From an uncultured Lachnospiraceae bacterium (lineage in GTDB: Bacteria; Bacillota; Clostridia; Lachnospirales; Lachnospiraceae): 61,659 nucleotides of DNA. The stretch is taken from NCBI GenBank assembly GCA_947385425.1, contig CANDKY010000007.1, positions 1-61,659 on the forward strand, given 5' to 3'. Of this stretch, positions 40,794-48,410 are shown in pieces (the stretch's first letter is position 1; each line of letters starts with the position of its first letter). The position numbers and the translations under genes are program-made. Under the pieces are notes generated by a model. It was given only the letters and a program-made list of their open reading frames with translations. It was not told the origin of the DNA and made no database searches.

Positions 40794-41723
40794 ATGAAAT
40801 TACTGAGTGTGATAGTACCCTGTTATAACGAGGAAGAAAATATCCGTGACTTTTATGATGAATTAATGAAGAATGCCTCTTTTTTTGAAAGCAACGGGCT
40901 GGAAGCGGAGGTTATTTATATAGATGACGGGTCAAGGGACAGGACTGTGGAGAGGATAAAAGAGGTGGCGGCATCGGATCCACGGGTGCATATGGTTTCT
41001 TTTTCCCGGAATTTCGGGAAGGAGGCGGCGATCTATGCGGGGCTGCAGAAAGCAAAGGGTGATTATGCGGTGCTGATGGACTGTGATTTGCAGGACCCGC
41101 CGGCGCTTCTGCCGGAAATGTTCCGCTATATATGGGAAGGTTATGATTCGGTGGCAACGCGGAGAGTGACAAGGAAGGGTGAGCCGGTGATCCGGTCTTT
41201 TTTTGCACGTATGTTTTACCGGATTATCAATAAGATTTCAAGGACGGAGATTGTGGACGGCGCCAGGGATTACAGGCTTATGACAAGGCAGGTGGTGGAT
41301 TCCATACTGGCAATGGCGGAGTATAACCGTTTTACCAAAGGTATATTCGGATGGGTGGGATATGAGACGAAATGGCTGGAATATGAAAATATAGAGCGGA
41401 AAAAAGGAGAAACAAAGTGGTCTTTCTGGAAATTGTTTCTGTATTCCATTGACGGGATAACCGCATTTTCCACGGTGCCTTTGGCAATAGCTTCTTTTAT
41501 GGGCGTGTTGTTTTGTGTGGTGGCGTTTTTGATGATATTGTTTATTATTGTGAGGAAACTGATGTTTGGTGATCCGACTTCGGGATGGCCGTCCATGGTG
41601 TGTATCGTTTTAATGTGCAGCGGTATTCAATTGTTTTGCCTGGGAATAGTCGGGCAGTATTTGTCTAAGACTTATATGGAAGTGAAACGCCGGCCGCTTT
41701 ATCTTGTGAAGGAAGAGCTATAG
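40794..41723 (+). CDS. Polyprenyl-phosphate glycosyltransferase (GtrB/DPM1-like GT2)
   Basis: A 309-residue GT2 enzyme with a GT-A catalytic domain (VIVPCYNEEENI at about 7-18, YIDDGSRDRT near 42, DCDLQDPP near 99) followed by two transmembrane helices (about 230-300). It would transfer a hexose from a nucleotide sugar to undecaprenyl phosphate on the cytoplasmic face, making a donor for membrane glycosyltransferases such as GT-C or DUF6056-like proteins. The start at 40794 has GGAGA upstream and opens the conserved domain. It is first in the polysaccharide locus. Confidence 0.9.
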   Translation: MKLLSVIVPCYNEEENIRDFYDELMKNASFFESNGLEAEVIYIDDGSRDRTVERIKEVAASDPRVHMVSFSRNFGKEAAIYAGLQKAKGDYAVLMDCDLQDPPALLPEMFRYIWEGYDSVATRRVTRKGEPVIRSFFARMFYRIINKISRTEIVDGARDYRLMTRQVVDSILAMAEYNRFTKGIFGWVGYETKWLEYENIERKKGETKWSFWKLFLYSIDGITAFSTVPLAIASFMGVLFCVVAFLMILFIIVRKLMFGDPTSGWPSMVCIVLMCSGIQLFCLGIVGQYLSKTYMEVKRRPLYLVKEEL

Positions 41724-41809
41724 GAGAGAAACGCCGGGTTGGGCCGGCGTAACTGCGCGGCAGATCTTTTTGACGTGCAGTATAGTAATTTGAAACGGGG
41801 TATGGAATA

Positions 41810-42562
41810 ATGGGCGGGTTGGTCAGTATAGTGACGCCGGTATACAATGCGGGCGTTTATATAGAGGAAACGGTTGCCATGGTGCGCCGCCAGACTTACC
41901 GGGAATGGGAACTCCTGCTGGTGGACGACTGCTCTACGGATGACAGCGCGGAAAGGATTGGGAAGTGGTGCAGGGAGGACGGAAGGGTCCATCTGATAGC
42001 CAGGGAGAAAAACGGGGGCGCGGCAGCGGCGCGTAATTGCGGGATTAGCCGTGCGGCAGGCCGGTATGTGGCTTTCCTGGATGCGGATGATATCTGGATG
42101 GAGGATAAGCTGGAGCGGGAACTGAATTTTATGGAGGAAAAGGGCGCTGCTTTTGCCTTTACTTCTTACGAATTCGGGGATGAGGAGGCGCGGGGCACAG
42201 GGAAAGTGGTCAGGGTGCCGGGGACGCTGGATTATCAGGAGGCGCTGGCAAGGACGGTTATTTTCACGACTACGGTGATGTTTGATTTGGAGAAAATAGA
42301 CAGGGAACTCATAAAAATGCCGGATGTCCCGAGCGAGGATACCGCTACCTGGTGGAAGGTATTGCGAAACGGTTATACTGCATATGGGCTGGATGAGGTT
42401 CTTGCCATATACCGGAGGCCTGCCAGGTCGCTTTCTTCGAATAAGGGGAAAGCAATTGTCCGGATATGGAACCTGTACCGGAAAGTGGAAGGGCTGTCTT
42501 TGGCCTGCAGCCTGCGCAATTTTATCGGATGGGCGTGGCGTGCGGCGTACAGGCGGATGTAG
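41810..42562 (+). CDS. GT2 family glycosyltransferase
   Basis: A 250-residue cytosolic or membrane-associated glycosyltransferase with SIVTPVYNAGVYIEE (about 5-19), LVDDCSTDDS (about 37-46), GAAAARNCGI (about 70-79) and the metal-binding FLDADDIW (about 88-95). It adds one sugar to the growing lipid-linked repeat; donor and acceptor are unknown. The putative catalytic base is likely in the PSEDTATWWKVL segment (about 171-182). It follows the GtrB-like gene and is followed by the MITE-3 repeat. Confidence 0.88.
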   Translation: MGGLVSIVTPVYNAGVYIEETVAMVRRQTYREWELLLVDDCSTDDSAERIGKWCREDGRVHLIAREKNGGAAAARNCGISRAAGRYVAFLDADDIWMEDKLERELNFMEEKGAAFAFTSYEFGDEEARGTGKVVRVPGTLDYQEALARTVIFTTTVMFDLEKIDRELIKMPDVPSEDTATWWKVLRNGYTAYGLDEVLAIYRRPARSLSSNKGKAIVRIWNLYRKVEGLSLACSLRNFIGWAWRAAYRRM

Positions 42563-42648
42563 TTTTGGCCGGATGGAGCACTAGGTATGCAGGTACCGTT
42601 ATGGCTGGTTTGCGTGCCGGATTTGCAGGCGGTAAGAGGATTGATTAA

Positions 42649-42843
42649 GAACTGGCACAAAATAACTTACCAATAGCCCGCAAAATTTTTCTTCGCTGAC
42701 GCCGTTTAAAAATCGGGCGCATAGCGGGCTTTGCCCTAAGGGGGTATCAGAATGGTGGATTCCTTAGGGCTATGTAACTGATTTTTAAGCGGTGATAGCG
42801 GAGAAAAAGGCAAGGAATATGGTAAGTTATTTTGGGACAGTTC
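42649..42843. mobile_element. MITE-3, 195-bp palindromic element
   Basis: The left end GAACTGGCACAAAATAACTT (42649-) matches the inverted right end, GAACTGTCCCAAAATAACTT on the opposite strand from 42843, and the similarity runs about 65 bases inward on each arm with some gaps. There is no ORF and no clear target duplication. Its right end abuts the 5' region of the phosphoglycosyl transferase gene. It lies inside the polysaccharide locus and could affect read-through. Confidence 0.75.
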
Positions 42844-42891
42844 TTTAGTGCGGTGCCGCAGGCTTTGCCTGGGGTACGCGGGGGTAATAAG

Positions 42892-44286
42892 GTGAAACAA
42901 AAGGAATCGAAGAAAAGAGTAATTGTTCTTCTGCTGTCCCTGTTGGGGCTTTGCCTGCAGGCGGCGGTATATACCTATGTCTGGCTGACGGAGTATTATC
43001 CGTATCTGGCTATGCTGGGGAAAGTAAATTATTACAAAAACGGGCATATTGTTATCATAGGAATATATGTGATCCTTCTTTTCTTTTTTGAAAATACGTA
43101 CGGGGGATTTAAAATCGGATATTTGAAAACATCGGAGATTTTCCTTTCGCAGATTTTTTCCTTGCTGGCGGTAAATGTAATTTCTTATGCGCAGATTATG
43201 CTGCTGAGGAACTGGACGGTCCCGGCGGCACCTATTCTTGCCGTGCTTGTGATACAGTTAGCGATTTCAGGCATATGGACGTTGTTCTGCAACTCTTTTT
43301 ACCGGAGGTTTTTCCCGCCGAGGGAACTGCTGCTTATCTATGGGGAACGTTCCATTGATGATATTCTGGGGAAATTTTCAACGAGGAAGGACAAGTACCG
43401 GGTAGAAAAGTGTATGAATATCAGCGAGGGGACAGCGGCCATCGAGGAAGAGGTACAGAAAGGCTATGATGCGATCGTGCTCTGGGACATCCCTACGCAG
43501 GAACGGAATAAGCTGTTAAAATTCTGTTATGGCAGATCGATCCGTGTTTATATGATGCCGAAGATTACGGATGTGCTGATACAGGGGTCGTCGCAGCTGC
43601 ACTTGTTTGATACGCCGATCTTTCTGACAAGGGAATATTCGCTGCGGGTGGAACAGAGGGCGGTGAAGCGCCTGATTGATATGGTGTGCGCGCTGATTCT
43701 TGTGGTTATTACATCGCCGGTTATGCTGGTGACGGCATTGGCCATCAAGCTGTACGACGGAGGGCCGGTGCTGTATAAGCAGGTGCGGTGTACCCTGAAC
43801 CAGAGGGAATTCTACATTATGAAATTCCGCAGTATGCGTGTGGATGCGGAGAAGGACGGTGTGGCAAGGTTGGCTGCAAAAAATGACGCGCGGATTACGC
43901 CGGTGGGAATGTTTATCCGTGCGGTGAGGATTGACGAGCTGCCGCAGCTTTTTAATATTTTATCGGGGGATATGTCTTTTATCGGGCCTCGTCCGGAACG
44001 CCCGGAAATTATTGCGCAGTATGTGGAGGACATGCCGGAGTTTGTATTCCGCATGAAAGTGAAAGCGGGGCTGGCGGGGTATGCGCAGGTTTACGGAAAA
44101 TATAATACGACGCCTTACGATAAACTGAAGCTGGATCTGGCTTATATCGAAAACTATACGGTTTGGCTTGACTTGAAGCTGATGCTGCTGACATTGAAGA
44201 TATTGTTTAAGCCGGAAAGTACGGAGGGTGTGGACAGTAAGCAGGTGACAGCGGTGAAGAAGGAAGAGGACAATCAATCCCTTTAA
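42892..44286 (+). CDS. Polyprenyl glycosylphosphotransferase (WbaP/PssY-type)
   Basis: A 464-residue initiating enzyme that transfers a sugar phosphate to undecaprenyl phosphate. Four or five N-terminal helices (about 10-140) precede a CoA-binding-like domain and the C-terminal catalytic module: KRLIDMVCALILVV re-entrant helix (about 264-277), MKFRSMRVDAE (about 308-318), RIDELPQLFNILSGDMSFIG (about 345-364) and GPRPERPE. The start is set at GTG 42892, with GGGGGT upstream; a longer frame from 42832 would be coded by MITE-3 DNA. It likely primes the repeat unit of this locus. Confidence 0.9.
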   Translation: MKQKESKKRVIVLLLSLLGLCLQAAVYTYVWLTEYYPYLAMLGKVNYYKNGHIVIIGIYVILLFFFENTYGGFKIGYLKTSEIFLSQIFSLLAVNVISYAQIMLLRNWTVPAAPILAVLVIQLAISGIWTLFCNSFYRRFFPPRELLLIYGERSIDDILGKFSTRKDKYRVEKCMNISEGTAAIEEEVQKGYDAIVLWDIPTQERNKLLKFCYGRSIRVYMMPKITDVLIQGSSQLHLFDTPIFLTREYSLRVEQRAVKRLIDMVCALILVVITSPVMLVTALAIKLYDGGPVLYKQVRCTLNQREFYIMKFRSMRVDAEKDGVARLAAKNDARITPVGMFIRAVRIDELPQLFNILSGDMSFIGPRPERPEIIAQYVEDMPEFVFRMKVKAGLAGYAQVYGKYNTTPYDKLKLDLAYIENYTVWLDLKLMLLTLKILFKPESTEGVDSKQVTAVKKEEDNQSL

Positions 44287-44364
44287 AGCAAAGCCGGGCG
44301 CATTTTCCGGATTTGGCGGAAAACATGGCGGGGAATATCCGGAAGGAAGAAGGGGAAAAGGAAG

Positions 44365-45537
44365 GTGGCAGAAATAGAAAATCAGAGATATATGCAGGAG
44401 GGGCTGGATGTCAGGCGTGTGTTCCTGCTGATGAAAAAAAAATTATGGGTGGCTGCGGCGGCCGCTGCCATCGGCGCTTTTGTTTTTGGAGGGATATATT
44501 TGCTGGTACATGTCGTTTTTGCACCGGCGCGGGAATTTCAGTCAGTATCGAAACTATATTTAAATTTTAACTGTGACCCGGAGGACTTTAACGAACTTTC
44601 TTATAATGGCTATACCTGGAACGATTTAATGGCGACGGACCCGATTCTGGATTATACTATGGAGGCGCTTCCGGAAGGTATGGACAGGGAGGTGGTTATC
44701 GGGGCGACTAAGGCTGAAATTCTGTCCGATATCCGTCTTCTGACGATTACGGTTACGGCCAGTGAGCCGGAGATGGCGGCTCAGATTATGGCGGCGACGC
44801 AGAAATCGTTGGTGCATCTTGGCGAAACGGATGTGCTGTTTGACAGCATTGAGGTTTACAGTACAAAGGAGCCGCGGCAGATTGTGTGGGATAACCGGAC
44901 GGTGCAGGCGGCGGCAACAGGGGCTGTTATCGGGTTGGCGGCAGCGCTTATGGCACTGGCTTTTTGTTACGTATTGGATGATTCGGTATATATTGCAGGG
45001 GATGTGGAGAAGCGTTACGGGGTACCTGTATTAGGCATATTTGTGGATGGGAAGGAAGGGAAGGAGCAGCCCTATGGACAGGAATTTGCCTTAAATTACA
45101 GTTACCTGTGCCGGGAGGCGGGGAAAGTCCTTCTGGTTGGGCTGGATGCGGAGGAGGATGCGCAGGCGGCGGCAGAAATGGCCGGAGCGTGCATGGAAAT
45201 TTATTCTTCCGTAAACTGCGGGGTATATCCCGGGGGAAGCAATTCTCAGGCATGCGATGAGGAACCTGCGGAAACGGTGGAGAAGGAACCTGGGGGAATG
45301 GCCATAATGCCCGGCGGATGCCTGGAAGGGGATGCAGATGTTTACCGCCGGATACGGGAAGCGGACGGGGCAGTTATCGCCGTGCGTTCCGGCGGCAGGA
45401 ACGGCAGGCGGCTGGAACGGGCGCTGGGGAATCTGGAGAAACAGGACTGCAGGGTTTTCGGTGCAGTCATTGCAGATGCGGATGAGCGGTTTTTAAGATG
45501 GTATTATATGGGAGACTATAGACATCCGGACAGATAA
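44365..45537 (+). CDS. Wzz-type chain-length protein fused to a degenerate BY-kinase domain
   Basis: A 390-residue membrane protein. Two transmembrane helices (about 27-50 and 184-205) flank an extracytoplasmic Wzz domain. The C-terminal cytosolic part (about 215-390) resembles a CpsD/BY-kinase: VLLVGLDAEEDA at the position of the first strand, and IREADGAVIAVRSGGRNGRRL and VFGAVIADAD near the end. The Walker A loop is absent and there is no tyrosine cluster, so kinase activity is unlikely. It would set polymer length with EpsG. It starts at GTG with AAAAGGAAG upstream. Confidence 0.78.
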   Translation: MAEIENQRYMQEGLDVRRVFLLMKKKLWVAAAAAAIGAFVFGGIYLLVHVVFAPAREFQSVSKLYLNFNCDPEDFNELSYNGYTWNDLMATDPILDYTMEALPEGMDREVVIGATKAEILSDIRLLTITVTASEPEMAAQIMAATQKSLVHLGETDVLFDSIEVYSTKEPRQIVWDNRTVQAAATGAVIGLAAALMALAFCYVLDDSVYIAGDVEKRYGVPVLGIFVDGKEGKEQPYGQEFALNYSYLCREAGKVLLVGLDAEEDAQAAAEMAGACMEIYSSVNCGVYPGGSNSQACDEEPAETVEKEPGGMAIMPGGCLEGDADVYRRIREADGAVIAVRSGGRNGRRLERALGNLEKQDCRVFGAVIADADERFLRWYYMGDYRHPDR

Positions 45538-45569
45538 GGAACTGACGGCCCGGAGGAAAGGGAACACGG

Positions 45570-46349
45570 ATGGGCATACAGATGTTGGTATCTGCAGTCA
45601 ACAAGGACGTGCGTACCATAGCGGAACAGATGAATATAGAAACGGATGCCATTGTCATTAACCAGTGTGAAAGTTTTGGTTATGAGGAATATAAGCACCG
45701 CGGGCATATCATACGCTGTTACAGTTTGAGGGAGCGGGGAGTGGGGCTGTCACGGAACAATGCGCTGATGCGCGCGGAAGAAGAACTGTGTATGTTTGCG
45801 GATGAGGATATTGTGTATGAAGCAGGATATGCCGCGCGTGTGAAGGAAGTGTTTGAACAGCATAAAGGGGTAGATGTGGTGCTGTTCAATGTAAAGGTAT
45901 CGCCGGCCAGGAGGACTTATTGGAATGCAGGGGAAAAGAGGGTCAGATGGTATAATTACGGAAGGTATCCGGCGTACAGTATGGCGGCGCGGACGGCTTC
46001 GCTGCACAGGGCAAATGTGTATTTTTCCCTTTTATTCGGCGGAGGCGCACGGTACAGCAATGGGGAGGACAGCCTGTTTTTGCGGGACTGCTTAAAAGCA
46101 GGGCTGCATCTGATGGCATCGCCGGTTGTCATAGGGGAGGAGAAAGAGAGGGAATCTACCTGGTTCCATGGTTATAATGATAAATTTTTTAAGGACAGGG
46201 GCGTACTGTATCATTTCCTGTATGGGAAAATGGCGTATCTTTTTTCCCTCAGATTTCTTCTGGCGCACAGGGGGGAGATGTGCCGGGAGATTGGATGGAG
46301 AGAGGCATACAGGTTAATGAAGGACGGGATAAAGGAAGGCAAAGGCTGA
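45570..46349 (+). CDS. GT2-like glycosyltransferase
   Basis: A 259-residue predicted glycosyltransferase with an unusual N-terminus (MGIQMLVSAVNKDVRTIAEQM) in place of the usual SIIIPVYN. The rest fits a GT-A fold: GLSRNNALMRAEEELCMFADEDIVY (with DED in the metal-binding position, about 58-82) and a late GEDSLFLRDCLKAG segment (about 161-174) typical of capsule glycosyltransferases. It is in the same orientation within the polysaccharide locus, two bases before the EpsG-like gene. Confidence 0.8.
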   Translation: MGIQMLVSAVNKDVRTIAEQMNIETDAIVINQCESFGYEEYKHRGHIIRCYSLRERGVGLSRNNALMRAEEELCMFADEDIVYEAGYAARVKEVFEQHKGVDVVLFNVKVSPARRTYWNAGEKRVRWYNYGRYPAYSMAARTASLHRANVYFSLLFGGGARYSNGEDSLFLRDCLKAGLHLMASPVVIGEEKERESTWFHGYNDKFFKDRGVLYHFLYGKMAYLFSLRFLLAHRGEMCREIGWREAYRLMKDGIKEGKG

Positions 46350-46351
46350 TT

Positions 46352-47515
46352 ATGGTTTTGTATTTTATGATAGCGGCGGGAACCGTGGTGTTGGCTGCGA
46401 TGGTGCGCAGTATACCGGAGGACAGGCCGGCAGGGAACGGCGGGGCAGCGGCGGGAATGCGGTATACGGGACAGGGGAGGAGAGGGATCAGCAGGCAGCA
46501 GGCATGTAATATGCTGTGCCTGTTTTCTATTTTTACGGTTTTGTTTGCGGTGTCCGCATGCCGGCTGAACGTGGGAAATGATTATGCGAAATATGTGGAG
46601 TTTATGCATCTCATAGCATGTGATGCGTGGAATTATGTACCCACGGAGATCGGTTTTAATGTGCTGGTGGCGCTGCTGTACCGATTGTCCGGAAGCGAGA
46701 ATTTCCTTCTGGTGTTCGCGGTGTTTGCTTTTTTTACTATGGGGCTGTTCCTGAAAGCGATGTATGGACAGAGCGACAGTTTCGGGTGGAGCTTTTTTCT
46801 GTTTATGGCCTTTGGGTTTTATTTTTCTACTTTTAATACGGTGCGGTATTATCTGGCATTGGCATTGGCGTTGTATTCCGTGAAATATGTGCTGAAAGGG
46901 GAGTGGGGGAAATTCCTGCTGGCGGTTTTGGCAGGTTCCGTTTTCCATAAGTCCATGCTGGTAGTGATCCCGCTTTATATTCTGGCGTCGCTTGCGTGGA
47001 AGAAATGGCAGCTTGTGCTGATGGCGTTGTTTTGCACCACTTTCTTTTATTTACAGGATTTTTATTTGAAGGCGGTGGTATTTTTATATCCGTCTTATGA
47101 GGATACGGAATATCTGGAGGGCGGTATCAGTTGGTTTAATATCCTGAGGTGTTTTGGGGTATTGGTCCTGTCCCTGCTGTATTACCGGCAGGCGGTTGCG
47201 GGAAGCAGGCGGAACCGTTTCTACTTTTTCTGCAATCTGGGCGCGTTGGTGTTGTATACCTGCTGTTCGTTCCTGCCGATTATTACACGGATAGGGTATT
47301 ACCTGAATATAACGCAGATTCTTTTTATTCCGGCGGTATTAGGGAAAATAGAAGATAAACGGCAGCGGCGTTTCTGGAGCGCGGCGGTTGCGGCGGCAGC
47401 GGCGGGTTATTTTGCACTGTATCTGATGAGGGCGGGCAATGACGGGATCCGTGTGCTGCCTTACCAGACATTTATGTTCCATGATATGGTGCCGATTCTG
47501 TCGGATGTAAATTGA
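46352..47515 (+). CDS. EpsG-type polysaccharide polymerase
   Basis: A 387-residue membrane protein with about ten hydrophobic helices and the EpsG/Wzy-like pattern: NVGNDYAKYVEFM (about 71-83), GFYFSTFNTVRYYLALAL (about 151-168) and AGSVFHKSMLVVIPLYIL (about 194-211). It would polymerise lipid-linked repeat units outside the membrane, with the Wzz-type protein setting length. ATG 46352 has AAGG upstream and follows the preceding stop by two bases; an earlier in-frame ATG at 46280 overlaps the upstream gene. Confidence 0.87.
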   Translation: MVLYFMIAAGTVVLAAMVRSIPEDRPAGNGGAAAGMRYTGQGRRGISRQQACNMLCLFSIFTVLFAVSACRLNVGNDYAKYVEFMHLIACDAWNYVPTEIGFNVLVALLYRLSGSENFLLVFAVFAFFTMGLFLKAMYGQSDSFGWSFFLFMAFGFYFSTFNTVRYYLALALALYSVKYVLKGEWGKFLLAVLAGSVFHKSMLVVIPLYILASLAWKKWQLVLMALFCTTFFYLQDFYLKAVVFLYPSYEDTEYLEGGISWFNILRCFGVLVLSLLYYRQAVAGSRRNRFYFFCNLGALVLYTCCSFLPIITRIGYYLNITQILFIPAVLGKIEDKRQRRFWSAAVAAAAAGYFALYLMRAGNDGIRVLPYQTFMFHDMVPILSDVN

Positions 47516-47525
47516 GGAAAACGGT

Positions 47526-48329
47526 ATGGTAGAATTCAGTATTATAGTGGTTTGCCTGAATCCGGGGGAGAAGCTGCGGATGACGGTGGAAAGCATATTG
47601 GGGCAGACTTACGGGGATTATGAGATTCTTGTAAAAGACGGTATGTCCGTGGACGGGAGCGTGGAAGCATTGCCGGAAGACGGGAGGATCCGTGTGTTCC
47701 AGAAGGAGGACAGGGGGATTTATGATGCGATGAACCAGGCGGCAGGGGAAGTGCGGGGGAAGTATGTTTATTTCCTCAACTGCGGGGATGTTTTTCATGA
47801 CAGGGATGTGCTGCAGCAGGTGAAGGGGCAGATGGAAAAAAGGAAGGGGGATGGGGAGCGGTGCATTTTTTACGGGGATATTTATGAACGGCTGACCGGG
47901 GAGCGGGTGGCCTCGAACCCTTCTATGGATGATTTCGGGTGTTACCGGAATGTGCCCTGCCATCAGGCGTGTTTTTATGGGGCGGTGCTGATGCGGGAGA
48001 AGGGATTTGATATAGGGTATCGGGTGAGGGCGGATTATGAACATTTTCTCTGGTGTTTTTTACGGGGAGGTGCGGATGCGGTTTATATGCCTGTGCTGGT
48101 GGCTGACTATGAGGGGGGCGGTTTCTCTGAAACGAAGGAAAACCGCAGATTGTCGGCAAAGGAGCACCGTGAGATCGTGGGGAAATATATGTCCAGGGGG
48201 CAGGTGTTTAAATACCGGGCGGTCATGGCGCTTACGCTTGCGCCGCTGCGGACCTGGCTGGCAGGGAACGGAACGACGGCCCATCTGTATAATTGGGTGA
48301 AGGGGAAATTATACCGGAGGGGTATCTGA
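47526..48329 (+). CDS. GT2 family glycosyltransferase
   Basis: A 267-residue enzyme with SIIVVCLNPGEKLRMTVESI (about 5-24), ILVKDGMSVDGSV (about 34-46), RGIYDAMNQAAGEVRGKYV (about 63-81) and the NCGD metal-binding motif (about 85-88). This pattern is typical of WcaA/EpsE-like polysaccharide glycosyltransferases. It follows the EpsG-like gene within ten bases. The sugar is unknown. Confidence 0.88.
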   Translation: MVEFSIIVVCLNPGEKLRMTVESILGQTYGDYEILVKDGMSVDGSVEALPEDGRIRVFQKEDRGIYDAMNQAAGEVRGKYVYFLNCGDVFHDRDVLQQVKGQMEKRKGDGERCIFYGDIYERLTGERVASNPSMDDFGCYRNVPCHQACFYGAVLMREKGFDIGYRVRADYEHFLWCFLRGGADAVYMPVLVADYEGGGFSETKENRRLSAKEHREIVGKYMSRGQVFKYRAVMALTLAPLRTWLAGNGTTAHLYNWVKGKLYRRGI

Positions 48330-48410
48330 AGAACGGCAGGCAGAGGCCTGGCCAGAGAAATATCAGGAGCTGTATGTAAGGAACTGTGACAGTTGCGCGG
48401 GGAGGTAAAG

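Noticed and set aside
42832-42891. 20-codon N-terminal extension of the phosphoglycosyl transferase
   Set aside because: It begins within the MITE-3 terminal repeat; GTG 42892 has a better ribosome binding site and starts just ahead of the first helix.
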